Positions 16,782 through 25,683 of a stretch of DNA of 64,000 nt are shown here, piece by piece (within the stretch, counting starts at the first letter, position 1; the number at the start of each line of letters is the position of its first letter). The stretch lies in the NCBI GenBank assembly GCA_005888745.1, contig VBBS01000029.1:52148-116147 (forward strand). The letters run 5' to 3'. The notes beneath the pieces are model-generated. The model was given only the letters and a program-made list of their open reading frames with translations. It did no database searches and had not been told where the DNA came from. The position numbers and the translations under genes were made by a program. The stretch comes from Candidatus Bathyarchaeota archaeon. GTDB lineage: Archaea; Thermoproteota; Bathyarchaeia; 40CM-2-53-6.

Positions 16782-17708
16782 TCACGGACTGCTCGTGATT
16801 GTTACACTATTGAGGAATACCGGGTTGATTGGCTCATTTGGTTGGTATTGGGAGCTGACTGGAGTATCCCCTAAGCTCAGGGCGACATCCATACCGCTAA
16901 TCACTTTCCCGAATACTGTGTAGCCTCCGTCGAGAGAATGGTTGTCGGCTAGGTTGATGTAGAACTGGGAACTGCCACTATTCGGGTCGCTGGAACGGGC
17001 CATTCCAAGGTAACCCGCGTTGTTGTGAAGAGAGCCAACGATCTCAAGAGGGACAGTCTGCGATGAGCCCCCATTTCCCCAAGAGGATCTGTCACCTCCA
17101 CCGTTTCTTGTGTTTGGATCCCCGGTCTGGATGACGAAGCCCTTGACGATTCTGTGCCAGGTCAGGTTAGTGTAGAATCCTAATCCGGCGAGATTCACAA
17201 AGTTAGTTACCGTCCTGGGCACTTGAGCTTGGTATAGCTCGACTACTATTGTTCCCGCTGACGTGACCAGTGTCGCGAACACTGGCGTAGCTACTTTGGG
17301 AGTCACGGTGTGGACAAGACCTCCACTTGTCGCGTTAATTATCACGGTATAACTACCATTGGTCGCCGAGGATGTGGTTAGGGTGGCAGTGCCCGATCCC
17401 GTCACCGAGGAGGGACTGATTGTTGCCGTCAGCCCAGGCGACCCCTTCGCCGTCAAAAGTATTGTCCCAGAAAACTGGTTCACGGATGTCACATTAATCG
17501 TAGTAATCGTCGGAGTTCCCGCATGAATCGTTACCCCAATTGGAGCCGCGATCATGAAGTCTGGTTTGCCTGCCATCGCTGAAGCGTAGACATACCAGCC
17601 AATGCCCACAGCGAGAACGATCAGAACCGTGGCTATGATGTAAGTTCTTCCTCGGTTTTCCCTTCTACGAGTCTTCTCGATAACTCTGCGTTTTTGAGGA
17701 GAGGGCAT
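16782..17708 (-). CDS. Membrane-anchored cyclophilin-type peptidyl-prolyl isomerase
   Basis: A 308-residue protein: a basic N-terminus, one transmembrane helix (YIIATVLIVLAVGIGWYVYA, about residues 23-42), an Ig-like or filamin-type beta domain rich in Thr/Ser (about 50-145) and a cyclophilin domain (about 150-305). Cyclophilin motifs are VPRTVTNFVNLAGLGFYTNL, FHRI-like WHRIVKGFVIQTGDP, MARSSDPNSGSSQFYINLAD and YTVFGKVISGMDV. The catalytic Arg-Phe-Gln set is compatible with activity. Topology puts the isomerase outside the cell, where it would assist folding of secreted proteins. Confidence 0.9.
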   Translation of the reverse strand: MPSPQKRRVIEKTRRRENRGRTYIIATVLIVLAVGIGWYVYASAMAGKPDFMIAAPIGVTIHAGTPTITTINVTSVNQFSGTILLTAKGSPGLTATISPSSVTGSGTATLTTSSATNGSYTVIINATSGGLVHTVTPKVATPVFATLVTSAGTIVVELYQAQVPRTVTNFVNLAGLGFYTNLTWHRIVKGFVIQTGDPNTRNGGGDRSSWGNGGSSQTVPLEIVGSLHNNAGYLGMARSSDPNSGSSQFYINLADNHSLDGGYTVFGKVISGMDVALSLGDTPVSSQYQPNEPINPVFLNSVTITSSP

Positions 17709-17864
17709 CGAACGAACTAATCAGCTTAGGTTCCCTCTCATTGAAATATGATTCGGTAGGTGAGAACAATTAAGGACTCGTGCCAAAGTTACTAGCGACA
17801 TCGGCTAACGAATGAGACAGAAGGCGATCCTCCGACACCCTCGAAGTCCAGAGCGCCTCCGATC

Positions 17865-18986
17865 TCAGAGTTCGAGCGGGCTATATTCTGTTGAGCATGG
17901 TGACCCCATCGCGGCCCAGAGCTTTCTGCTAGGGAGGTCCATGATTACTGAGACCACTGTCTCGTATCTCTCATACTCGGGTAATTTCAGGTTCGAGTGA
18001 CGACATACAGATTCCGGCTTCCCATAATGATCTCTCAACATGTTCTTGGCTGATGCGAGATTCAGCTTTTCACCTGCTCTAACCGTTCTGTCTAAAAGCT
18101 TCTGGATTCTCCTGTAACGTTGAAGCGTCGATAGCCGCTCTTCGTCCAACACCTGCTTAACGCCGAGTATTTTTGGATCTGAAAAGTGGTTGGTGTGCGC
18201 CACAGCTCCCCTGTCTAGGCCAAGCTTGCAAACAGCCTCAGGAGCAGATTCGATGTCAATCACTTTACCCCTTCCCGCTTTTTTTTGTTGTCCTAGGATG
18301 AAATTGGCTGAACAGTTCCGTTCGCCCTGCGAAACTATCCTAGCTGCTCTTCCAAGGGTTTTCGACCTGAGGATTTCCCAGCATCTTACGTGGAAGGGTT
18401 TCTTGAGCCGTGCCCAGTCGTCCTTGCTGGACACAATTCCGTTGATTAGCAAGCCGAGTCCTTCGGAGTTCAAACCGATCTTGCCCCCGACAACCCCCGC
18501 TTCGGTGAAGGATAGAACATCGGGGCCGTTTTCGTTTCTAACCTTCAGGAAGAGCCCTTTGACCTCTGGTATCCAGTCCCAGTTTTGCGCCATAATCAAA
18601 TGTCCGTTCCCGACCGCTGTTGGAAGTGTGGCGAAGGCCGTGCAGCCGAAAGTCTTCGGCGCTGGCTTCAATCCGATCTTCGAAAACTGACTGTACATCA
18701 ACTCATAACGAACATTCAACGCAGTGATATCGAGGATTTCCTGGCCAGAGCCGGCGGCCACGCCCTTCATTGTTTCAGCGTATTCCGGGCTGACCTTGTT
18801 GATCACCTCTAGGAATTTTGCTGCTCGACTGACAGCTACCTCATGCGAGAGTTCAGTTTCGCTCTTGAACCTCTGAAAGTAGACCTTCAGGTTATGCTCG
18901 ATCTCTGTGCGAGCCTTCTTTCCGTGTTCGTATCCCATCTGGTGTGGTGAGCCTTTGAGGGTTAGAACGGGGAGCTTTGATTTCAT
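17865..18986 (-). CDS. C45-family peptidase / acyl-CoA:6-APA acyltransferase-like protein
   Basis: A 373-residue Ntn-hydrolase relative. The N-terminus has GSPHQMGYEHGKKARTEIEH, a hallmark of C45 proteins, and the nucleophile region is FGCTAFATLPTAVGNGHLIM with Cys at about residue 119, followed by AQNWDWIPEVKGLFLKVRN and EAGVVGGKIGLNSEGLGLLI. Members cleave or transfer acyl groups on amines; the substrate here is unknown. In true C45 enzymes self-cleavage before the Cys activates the protein. It is followed downstream, on the same strand, by the cyclophilin gene and preceded by the GNAT genes 6 bp upstream, so cotranscription with these is likely. Confidence 0.85.
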   Translation of the reverse strand: MKSKLPVLTLKGSPHQMGYEHGKKARTEIEHNLKVYFQRFKSETELSHEVAVSRAAKFLEVINKVSPEYAETMKGVAAGSGQEILDITALNVRYELMYSQFSKIGLKPAPKTFGCTAFATLPTAVGNGHLIMAQNWDWIPEVKGLFLKVRNENGPDVLSFTEAGVVGGKIGLNSEGLGLLINGIVSSKDDWARLKKPFHVRCWEILRSKTLGRAARIVSQGERNCSANFILGQQKKAGRGKVIDIESAPEAVCKLGLDRGAVAHTNHFSDPKILGVKQVLDEERLSTLQRYRRIQKLLDRTVRAGEKLNLASAKNMLRDHYGKPESVCRHSNLKLPEYERYETVVSVIMDLPSRKLWAAMGSPCSTEYSPLEL

Positions 18987-18992
18987 TATGAT

Positions 18993-19442
18993 CTATGCCA
19001 GGCTCTTCTCGAGAGTTATCCAGCCGACCTCTCGTTTGAAGCCAAGCTTTACGTTAATCCCCAGCATGGGGGCGTTGGTCGAATCGTTCCAGGTCTTGAG
19101 CTTCTCGTACTTGTTTCTAGCGAACTCGATGACTTTGAGTTTCAAGGCGACTGCAATTCCTCGTCCGCGGTAATCGCGTAGGACTCCTGTTAGTCCCTGA
19201 TAGAGTCCTTTGGGATCCTTCTGAGCCTTCCATACCGTGCTCATCCCAACGTACTTGTCACCATCTTTCGCTATCATGTAGCCTTGAGGGACCAGGTTCG
19301 GACTCTTCATCTCGAAAGCTGACCATTGCTCAAAAGAGACAGGTGTGAACCGTTCAGGTCGAGGAATATCTTCCGAGACGGCTTGAACCAGAGCATGGAG
19401 TTTGCCGTAACACGCAGGATCGTTCCTCATCTCGTCGGCCAA
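18993..19442 (-). CDS. GNAT acetyltransferase, C-terminal half of a split protein
   Basis: A 149-residue GNAT domain: TGVLRDYRGRGIAVALKLKV is the acetyl-CoA-binding motif A, followed by TWNDSTNAPMLGINVKLGFK (motif B). The frame begins with TTG at 19442, inside the 3' end of the preceding GNAT frame, and the first residues (LADEMRNDPACYGKLHALVQ) are normally internal to tandem-GNAT proteins of about 310 residues. I therefore read 18993-19918 as one gene with a one-base frameshift near 19430-19445. Independent translation from the overlapping TTG is an alternative. The acceptor substrate is unknown. Confidence 0.75.
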   Translation of the reverse strand: MADEMRNDPACYGKLHALVQAVSEDIPRPERFTPVSFEQWSAFEMKSPNLVPQGYMIAKDGDKYVGMSTVWKAQKDPKGLYQGLTGVLRDYRGRGIAVALKLKVIEFARNKYEKLKTWNDSTNAPMLGINVKLGFKREVGWITLEKSLA

Positions 19443-19918
19443 TGTGACGAAACGGATTCGATGTTGGGACGCCTTGTCCAGATATTTTCATGGAAACCCC
19501 GGTCAGTAGCGAACTTGATCGGATAAGGCATGTCCTCCTTTACACCGGTCCAAGAGGTGACAGTGCTTAGGTCCTTGAAGTCCTGGTTTAGCCGCTCGTA
19601 GAGTGCGCTCCCTATGCCCTTTCTCTGATGTTGTGGATCAACCCAGATATCGAACCATAGTTTCTTCGGATGATACATCCAGGGCACATGTTGGCACTGA
19701 GCGAACCCAACTGGTTCTTGACTCTCATTCGTTATGCACGAGTATCTTTTGAAATGGAACTTCGACTTATCGAGACTCTCATCTTCAAACCGCCACTCCT
19801 CCGGTGTCCGGTCGTAATCAGGAAAAATGGAGCCAAAGACGTAGGCCAACTTCCCGTAGTCATCAGCCTTGAATTCGCTGATTTGCAATGGGAGTGTGGG
19901 CTTTTGCAAGCTCTTCAT
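19427..19918 (-). CDS. GNAT acetyltransferase, N-terminal half of a split protein
   Basis: A 163-residue GNAT domain with motif A FDIWVDPQHQRKGIGSALYE and the following LNQDFKDLSTVTSWTGVKED. The last dozen residues (ESVSSHWPTR) look out of frame, because the conserved linker (FVTLADEMRND) continues in the next frame and joins the second GNAT domain at 19442. The pair resembles the two-domain GNAT architecture, where often only one domain binds acetyl-CoA; both copies here keep a plausible QxxGxG/A-type loop. The ATG at 19918 fits the family start. Confidence 0.75.
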   Translation of the reverse strand: MKSLQKPTLPLQISEFKADDYGKLAYVFGSIFPDYDRTPEEWRFEDESLDKSKFHFKRYSCITNESQEPVGFAQCQHVPWMYHPKKLWFDIWVDPQHQRKGIGSALYERLNQDFKDLSTVTSWTGVKEDMPYPIKFATDRGFHENIWTRRPNIESVSSHWPTR

Positions 19919-20117
19919 TTTGCTGGTGGCTGGTAGCTTCGGTCATCTCTAAGTGTTATGTTCGAGGAATGACCCACACAGGCAAGGGCGTTCGTTGCAT
20001 GGGGCCTGCCAAATTGGGCTAAGGAGAGTGACTTCGACCAGGTGACGGGTCAGAAATGGGATAAATGGTGGTTGGACCACCGTAAAATCCTTGCCTGGCA
20101 ATGGGCCAAGCTACCAC

Positions 20118-20300
20118 GCTACGGGTGTGAGGGGCGGTTGCGGTTCGACCGTTCCCTGCCAAGAAGAGACTACGTGTCTCTGAGGCGCAAGGGCTCTCAG
20201 GTGAAGCAGCGAGGGGGAACCCGACGACGACGGTAATCCTCTGAGCTGATGAGAGCAAGTCTAGTCCTCAAGCAACCGAAGACTTGACAGAACCACAACA
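20118..20300 (+). repeat. Structured repeat, copy 2 (candidate ncRNA or ωRNA-like relic)
   Basis: The second copy of the element at 12880-13062. GTTCCC (20151-20156) pairs with GGGAAC (20215-20220), and AGAGAC/GTCTCT forms the inner hairpin. The most conserved runs are AGGGCTCTC, GGTGAAGCAGCGAGGGGGAA and TGATGAGAGCAAG. The downstream frame encoding a DUF5519-like fragment begins right at its 3' boundary with its N-terminus missing, which suggests insertion or deletion linked to the element. The 200 bp before it, back to the GNAT start at 19918, hold no recognisable gene. RNA function is inference. Confidence 0.55.
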
Positions 20301-20327
20301 GACTCTCCAGACAAGATCCATGAGCGA

Positions 20328-20510
20328 GTGCTGAAGGTGGGTATGGCTGAACCTCATCGCTTCGTGCATTATGAGACCGGTTGGGTCATGTTCCGAATCC
20401 GCTCGGAAGAGGATACTGAGACTGTGAAGGAGCTGATTTGCCATGCGTATGATAAAGCGGACAAGATGATGCATGCTTGCATGTCGACACGGGTCCAAAG
20501 GAGTAACTAA
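20328..20510 (+). pseudogene. DUF5519 (luciferase-like) C-terminal fragment
   Basis: From the GTG at 20328 this reads 60 residues: GMAEPHRFVHYETGWVMFRI then RSEEDTETVKELICHAYDKA. This matches the C-terminal part of DUF5519 proteins (a His-containing strand, GWVxFxI and a final helix with LxxxAYxxA). The same frame continues upstream in similar style (DKIHERVL) to a TAG near 20265 without a start codon, so the N-terminus seems lost at the boundary of the structured repeat. It could still be a short functional protein starting at GTG. It is convergent with the methyltransferase gene, 5 bp apart. Confidence 0.45.
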
Positions 20511-20515
20511 ACACT

Positions 20516-21172
20516 CTAGGACTTTCTCAGTCTCACTAGAAAATGGGCACGGTTTCCGCCCTCTTCAACAGGCAACAATCTCTCTTCAAAAGATACAACC
20601 TCGAACTCTTTGAAACACGACTGGAGTTCGTGACGTGAGAAGAAGTGATGGATTATTCCACGCTCCTCTCCTTCAGTGAAAACGTAGGTATTCGGCTCCA
20701 GCTTCCTCCCGTTACCCCTTCTGAAATCTGCCGTGGATAAGGCCACGACGAAAGCCGAGGTTCCCTCTCTCATCACTCGATGAACCTCTTCAGTCGCCCG
20801 CTTGATCTGTACGAGCTTCCCGTGGTGGAGAACGTTTGTACAGATCACCCCATCAAAATAATCGCTTGTGAACGGCAGCTCCAACATATCATGCCTGACA
20901 AGAGTGACGTTGTCGATGGAAGCAGTTTTCAATCGAGCTTCAAGTGTTTTTAGGGCTGTTTCCGAAATGTCGAGAGCCACAACCTGGAAGCCAGCCTCGC
21001 CGAGAAGTATGGAATGACGACCTGCCCCACAGCCCAGGTCTAGAATCCTCTTTGCGCCTTCACGCTTCAGGACGTTTGCGAAATCCACAATGACAGGGAG
21101 TGGTGGGGAAGTTTCCGCCCACCTCTCTTCTCTCCAAGCAAGCTCCCAAGGATGAGTCTTGTTCGAGCGCAT
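20516..21172 (-). CDS. Class I SAM-dependent methyltransferase
   Basis: A 218-residue methyltransferase with the SAM-binding motif I ILDLGCGAGRHSILLGEAGF (about residues 42-61), the motif II acidic VVALDISETALKTLEAR, and VTLVRHDMLELPFTSDYFDG then VICTNVLHHGKLVQIKRATE for motifs III-IV. The family is the Methyltransf_11/25 type, and the tail resembles small-molecule methyltransferases related to tellurite-resistance TehB. The substrate cannot be inferred. Start ATG at 21172. Confidence 0.88.
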   Translation of the reverse strand: MRSNKTHPWELAWREERWAETSPPLPVIVDFANVLKREGAKRILDLGCGAGRHSILLGEAGFQVVALDISETALKTLEARLKTASIDNVTLVRHDMLELPFTSDYFDGVICTNVLHHGKLVQIKRATEEVHRVMREGTSAFVVALSTADFRRGNGRKLEPNTYVFTEGEERGIIHHFFSRHELQSCFKEFEVVSFEERLLPVEEGGNRAHFLVRLRKS

Positions 21173-21310
21173 CGCGCGTCAGCCAATCCGATTTGTCAAA
21201 CTACTTACAGTGCGATGATTTCTCTGAGAATCTCCCTGTCTAGTGTCAGAATCCTGTAGGTTTTCTTTGTAGCGGGAAACCTTCCTGTTGTGCTGCCGTG
21301 GAGTCGAGAG

Positions 21311-22168
21311 TTAGTCCAGACCTGAAAACGAGGGAATGATGCTCTTCGCGAATTCTTTGAGATTGTCAAGATATCCCGTACGATGAAGCGGTGCAATGTA
21401 GTACAGTGCTCCGTCTTTTGCGGCCTTTTCCACCTCTTGGCCGACGGCTTTTAGATCGAATTTTTGGTCTCGGTTGGCAACGGACCCACCTGCAAAAGCT
21501 ATCTTGTCCTCCCGATGGAATCTTCGCGCCTCTTGCCTGACGATGGATCGTGCCTTCTCCATGGGAACATTGACCCACGGTGGTATATGGCAGATTTCAG
21601 AGTATTGGCCCGCGAGCCGTAGCATTCGTGTCCCGACGCCTCCAAACATTAGGGGCGGATGGGGTTTCTGAACTGGTTTCGGATCTAGGATCGCACCTTT
21701 CGCATGATAGTATTTTCCTTTGAAGTCGACCTGCGGCTTCTCCCAGAGCTGGAGGATCAACTCCACGCCTTCCCGAGTCTTGTCGACCCGTGTTTTCGAA
21801 TCGTCCCATGTGCTGTATCCCTCGAATTCTGTCTGGGACCATCCTGCGCCCACGCCGAGGATTGCGCGTCCGGACGACAGAACATCCATGGTCGAGACCA
21901 TCTTGGCCAGCATTGCTGGCGGACGAAACGGGATCGGGGTGACAATTGTTCCGAGCTTGATATTCTGAGTCTTAGCCGCGAGATAAGCGAGGGCGATCCA
22001 GCTTTCTACAGTTGAATCTTTCTGTGGCTGCCCGTAGGCTTCAGCCCACATATAGTGGTCTGGGATAACCGCGCCCCAGAATCCAAGTTTGTCAGCAAGC
22101 TGAACAGATCGATCGGTCAGGCTCCATCCGCTGAACCAGTTTCCAAGACCTGAAAGAATGAATCTCAA
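21311..22168 (-). CDS. LLM-class flavin-dependent oxidoreductase
   Basis: A 285-residue luciferase-like monooxygenase-family barrel. Motifs include ADKLGFWGAVIPDHYMWAEA near the N-terminus, NIKLGTIVTPIPFRPPAMLA, and RAILGVGAGWSQTEFEGY, the FMN/F420 phosphate-binding loop, then PHPPLMFGGVGTRMLRLAGQ. In archaea such enzymes usually use F420, but the cofactor is not fixed by sequence. It lies 23 bp downstream of the acyl-CoA dehydrogenase gene on the same strand, suggesting an operon in fatty-acid or small-molecule oxidation. The 138 bp beyond it are empty. Confidence 0.88.
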   Translation of the reverse strand: MRFILSGLGNWFSGWSLTDRSVQLADKLGFWGAVIPDHYMWAEAYGQPQKDSTVESWIALAYLAAKTQNIKLGTIVTPIPFRPPAMLAKMVSTMDVLSSGRAILGVGAGWSQTEFEGYSTWDDSKTRVDKTREGVELILQLWEKPQVDFKGKYYHAKGAILDPKPVQKPHPPLMFGGVGTRMLRLAGQYSEICHIPPWVNVPMEKARSIVRQEARRFHREDKIAFAGGSVANRDQKFDLKAVGQEVEKAAKDGALYYIAPLHRTGYLDNLKEFAKSIIPSFSGLD

Positions 22169-22191
22169 GACTCAGGCCTGACGAAATGATG

Positions 22192-23385
22192 CTAAGCTTT
22201 CAGCTCTCGCAATAACTGTTTCGCAATTGTGAGTCTCTGAATATCATTCGTTCCTTCGTAGGTCTTTATGATCTGTGAGTCCCGAAGAAATCGTTCCACT
22301 GGATATTCCGTCGCGACTCCATAACCTCCGTGAATCATCATCGCGAGCAACGACAGTTTTTCTGCCGCTTCCGTCGATGTGACCTTCGCGATCGACGACG
22401 CCTTCACGAAATCTTTTCCCTGATCCTTCAAGGACGCAGCCCAATAGGTCAATAGCCGCGCCGTATGCAATCCCATCGCCATCTCAGCAAGCTTATACTG
22501 TACCTGTTGAAACTCGACCAACGGCTTCTCAAAACTGGTTCGGGTCTGCGCGTAGCTCACAGCAGCCTCGTACGCGGCTTGACAAATCCCGACGCCCTGT
22601 GCTGCAACGTCAATCCTGCCCCTGTCATAGGTCTTCACTCCGACATAGAAGCCGTCACCCTCTTCTCCTAGTAAATTGTCCTTGGGAACTTTCACATGGT
22701 CAAGAACTAGCTCTGACGGTTGCGAGCCACGCAATCCAGTCGTCTCGATCTTGCTGGCGACTTGGAATCCATCGGTTCCCCTCTCAACTAGAAACGCGCT
22801 GAGACCCTTGTGTCTCTCCTGTCTGCTGGGCGAGGGACTCGTCCGGGCAAAGACAAGGTAGAGGTCGGCTATCTCGCCGTTTGTGATGAACGTCTTTCGT
22901 CCAGAGATCTCCCAATGGGTCCCGTGAAGTTTCGCTGTGGACTTTATCCCAGCTACATCGGACCCCGCGCCAGGCTCGGTCATGGCGTGAGCCCCGATCT
23001 TCTCGCCTGCGACCATCGGGATGAGGTAGCGTCTCTTCTGATCCTCTGTTCCCCACTCGTTCAAGGGTTCAGAAACAAGATGGCTTGCAACAAAGACTGT
23101 CGAGCATGCGGCGCTGACACGGGCTAATTCCTCAAGCGCGATAACCATCGAGAGTAGGTCGGCGCCTAGCCCGCCGTATTCTTCCTTGTAAGTAATTGCG
23201 GTCAATCCCAGCTTCGCAATCTGGCTGAGCAGTTCACGAGGAATGTGGTTCTTGCGATCAATTTCCGCAGCTATCGGCCGGATCTGTTTCTCGGCGAAAT
23301 CACGGATTGTATTCCGGAGGCTCTCGTGGTCCGGTGTCAACTTGACCTCGTAGTCGGATGAACGTGGAAGAATCGTGCTTGTCAA
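22192..23385 (-). CDS. Acyl-CoA dehydrogenase
   Basis: A 397-residue FAD enzyme that introduces the alpha-beta double bond into acyl-CoA. Visible are KLGLTAITYKEEYGGLGADL, the FAD/substrate signature KIGAHAMTEPGAGSDVAGIK, ISGRKTFITNGEIADLYLVF, and the C-terminal catalytic Glu region IIKTYEGTNDIQRLTIAKQL (the EGT motif). Length and domain order match short/medium-chain members. Electrons would go to an electron-transfer flavoprotein, which is not in the window. The divergent ABC gene starts 241 bp away. Confidence 0.95.
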   Translation of the reverse strand: MTSTILPRSSDYEVKLTPDHESLRNTIRDFAEKQIRPIAAEIDRKNHIPRELLSQIAKLGLTAITYKEEYGGLGADLLSMVIALEELARVSAACSTVFVASHLVSEPLNEWGTEDQKRRYLIPMVAGEKIGAHAMTEPGAGSDVAGIKSTAKLHGTHWEISGRKTFITNGEIADLYLVFARTSPSPSRQERHKGLSAFLVERGTDGFQVASKIETTGLRGSQPSELVLDHVKVPKDNLLGEEGDGFYVGVKTYDRGRIDVAAQGVGICQAAYEAAVSYAQTRTSFEKPLVEFQQVQYKLAEMAMGLHTARLLTYWAASLKDQGKDFVKASSIAKVTSTEAAEKLSLLAMMIHGGYGVATEYPVERFLRDSQIIKTYEGTNDIQRLTIAKQLLRELKA

Positions 23386-23626
23386 GGGTAACTGATGCTC
23401 CGAAACGGAGACAGCCTTTGCGTTCCTTTAAACTTTGAATCCTGAGGAGAGGCTTATTCTCACGCCGAGAAACGGGGACATCACTCTTGTCGGTTTCTTT
23501 TTGTGCGGAGAAAAGTGTCTAAATAATGGGTTTTCGGCACTGTCACTAATATTCATCTCGTGAAACATTGGACTCCGTTAGAATACTTCTCTTGAATCCG
23601 GGACTGAAATCCTAGGATATTCTCGC

Positions 23627-24580
23627 TTGTCTAGCCCTTCTATTGAAGCCGTAAATCTGTCAAAACGGTACGGGTCGTTTTCCGCCTTATCCAATCTGAA
23701 CCTGAAGATTGAAGGTTCGAAATGCGTCGGTTTTCTCGGGCCGAACGGAGCTGGAAAGACAACTACTCTGAAGCTCTTCACTGACATGATTAGAGCATCC
23801 GAGGGGAAGGCCCTAATCAACGGGATCTTGGTGCACGAGAATAAGAAGAAGGCTCTTGCCTCCGTCGGATCGCTTATCGAGAGCCCGGAAATCTATCCCG
23901 CACTAACCCCGAGAGAGGCGCTCTCCATGGTCGCGGAAATTAGAGGACTGCCCCGTTCAGAAAGGAAGAAGAGAATCGAAGAAGCTGTTGCGGAGGTGAA
24001 GATGGAAGAGTGGTTAGACAAGAAAGTCGGAAAATTTTCCAAAGGAATGAAACAGCGAATCAACATCGCCGCAGCCCTTCTATCCCAACCTGAAATTCTC
24101 CTACTAGACGAGCCGAGCACTGGACTCGACCCTAGAGGAATGTCTGAAGTTAGGGAAATCGTAAAGTCGCTCAAACACAAGAATCGGCTTATCTTTATGA
24201 GCTCCCATCTCCTGAACGAGGTTTCCGACATCTGCGACGAGGTCGCGATGATAGACCACGGAAAGCTGCTTGTCTATGACAAGCTTGGCAATGTTGTGTC
24301 GCGGTTTTCCGGTGACGGAGGCGCGATCATCATCGACGTGGGGCTATCCAGAGATATCGATGATCAAACAGTGAGCAGGACTATATCCTCGTTGCCTGGA
24401 GTAATTTCGGCCGAAAAACTGGAGGGAAAGAACTTGCGCCTACGGTTCTCTGGAGGTCCGGAGAATCAGGAAAGACTTCTATCGGACCTTGTAGTGATGA
24501 AAATCGGCTTGATCAGTTTCCATCCATCCTCTTCAGCTCTCGAGGACACGTACCTGAATCTGATCAAGGCAACGCTGTGA
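23627..24580 (+). CDS. ABC transporter ATP-binding subunit
   Basis: A 317-residue ABC ATPase of the CcmA/NatA type. Walker A GPNGAGKTT (about residues 38-46), signature GKFSKGMKQRINIAAALLSQ, Walker B EILLLDEPSTGLDP and H-loop FMSSHLLNEVSDICDE are all intact. The last 90 residues form the extension usual for drug/antibiotic exporters. The start is TTG at 23627 (reading SSPSIEAVNLSKRYG after it). Its stop overlaps the start of the permease gene by four bases, so they form one translationally coupled unit. Confidence 0.92.
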   Translation: MSSPSIEAVNLSKRYGSFSALSNLNLKIEGSKCVGFLGPNGAGKTTTLKLFTDMIRASEGKALINGILVHENKKKALASVGSLIESPEIYPALTPREALSMVAEIRGLPRSERKKRIEEAVAEVKMEEWLDKKVGKFSKGMKQRINIAAALLSQPEILLLDEPSTGLDPRGMSEVREIVKSLKHKNRLIFMSSHLLNEVSDICDEVAMIDHGKLLVYDKLGNVVSRFSGDGGAIIIDVGLSRDIDDQTVSRTISSLPGVISAEKLEGKNLRLRFSGGPENQERLLSDLVVMKIGLISFHPSSSALEDTYLNLIKATL

Positions 24581-25449
24581 GGGAAATGAGCGAGCCATCT
24601 CTCAAGTCTGTCGAGCCCGTAGGAGTGCCCAGTCTCCCGAGCAGCATTGCTCAAGTGGGAACGATCACCAAATACGAACTGCTGAACTATTTCAGATCGC
24701 GAAGATTCTTCGTTCTTCTGATAATCGGGGTAGCCATCAGCGCACTTCTCACAGCGCTAGTGGCGTACTACGGGGTTGGCAGCTTTGCAGCCTCGGCCTT
24801 AGGATTCTACTCCTTCTGGTGGGGCAATTCCATCACCTTGGTCGTCATACTATCAGGAATATTCTTCGGGGGAGACGCAATATCCGGCGAGTTCCAGAAC
24901 AAGACAGGATATTTCCTCGTCGGGAACCCGCTTCGCCGATCCTCAATCTACATCGGCAAATGGGTTGGTGCACTGACAGCATCCTTAATCATATTCGCCA
25001 TCTATGCCGCAATTGCCGTAGGCAATGGCATCTACTACTTCGGCGCGAACATTCCCTACCAATTCGGCCAGTCACTCATCTTCTCCGTGCTCTATCTGAT
25101 TGCCGTACTCGGGTTCACCTTCTTCTTCAGTTCGCTTTTCAAGAGCAGCTCTATGTCCATTCTCGTGACTGCGATCCTCCTTCTCTTTGCCTTCTCGCTC
25201 ATCCAAGTAATTGTCTCAACACTTGCCCAGGTAGAACCTTGGTTCATTATTACCTATGCTTCAGGAATAATCGGCAACGTGCTCACAGATCCGTACCCGA
25301 CAACTCAGACCGTCAGAGGAGGATTCCGAGGAGACACTTCGAGGGTATTCGCTGTGAGTATCCCAGAAGGAATCGCGATACTAGTTGGCTACTTCGTTAT
25401 CACCGCATTAATCGGCCTTCTGGTCTTTGAGAGAAAGGAATTCACATAA
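24577..25449 (+). CDS. ABC-2 type transporter permease
   Basis: A 290-residue membrane protein with six hydrophobic segments, the first at about residues 45-70 (FFVLLIIGVAISALLTALVA). The loop GGDAISGEFQNKTGYFLVGN (residues about 100-119) is the conserved ABC-2 motif, and RRSSIYIGKWVGALTASLII follows it. It pairs with the ATPase at 23627. Start GTG at 24577 overlaps the ATPase stop codon; ATG at 24586 is an alternative. The transported substrate is unknown. Confidence 0.9.
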   Translation: MREMSEPSLKSVEPVGVPSLPSSIAQVGTITKYELLNYFRSRRFFVLLIIGVAISALLTALVAYYGVGSFAASALGFYSFWWGNSITLVVILSGIFFGGDAISGEFQNKTGYFLVGNPLRRSSIYIGKWVGALTASLIIFAIYAAIAVGNGIYYFGANIPYQFGQSLIFSVLYLIAVLGFTFFFSSLFKSSSMSILVTAILLLFAFSLIQVIVSTLAQVEPWFIITYASGIIGNVLTDPYPTTQTVRGGFRGDTSRVFAVSIPEGIAILVGYFVITALIGLLVFERKEFT

Positions 25450-25683
25450 CCGAATCTTTCAAACGCAATACCTGAAACCGCAAACTTGATCAGCTCCAGT
25501 ATTCGCCCCGCCTCTCCATCCTTCGACATTCCACACACGCACCGACACACATTGAAAAGTCTCGATCGCACGATCTCCAGGCATACCCAATCACAGCTCA
25601 TCACGACCATCCCCGAAAGTCCCGCCACTAGCGATCTTGCTATTAGCTGCCCGAATTCTCACGAAATAATTATGGCGTATTCA

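Noticed and set aside
22280..22310. ORB-like CCAGTGGAAC inside the acyl-CoA dehydrogenase gene
   Set aside because: Lies in a coding region and lacks the G-rich flank.
24819..25430. A 203-residue frame within the ABC permease
   Set aside because: Shifted reading of the permease; composition rich in Arg/His/Cys without motifs.
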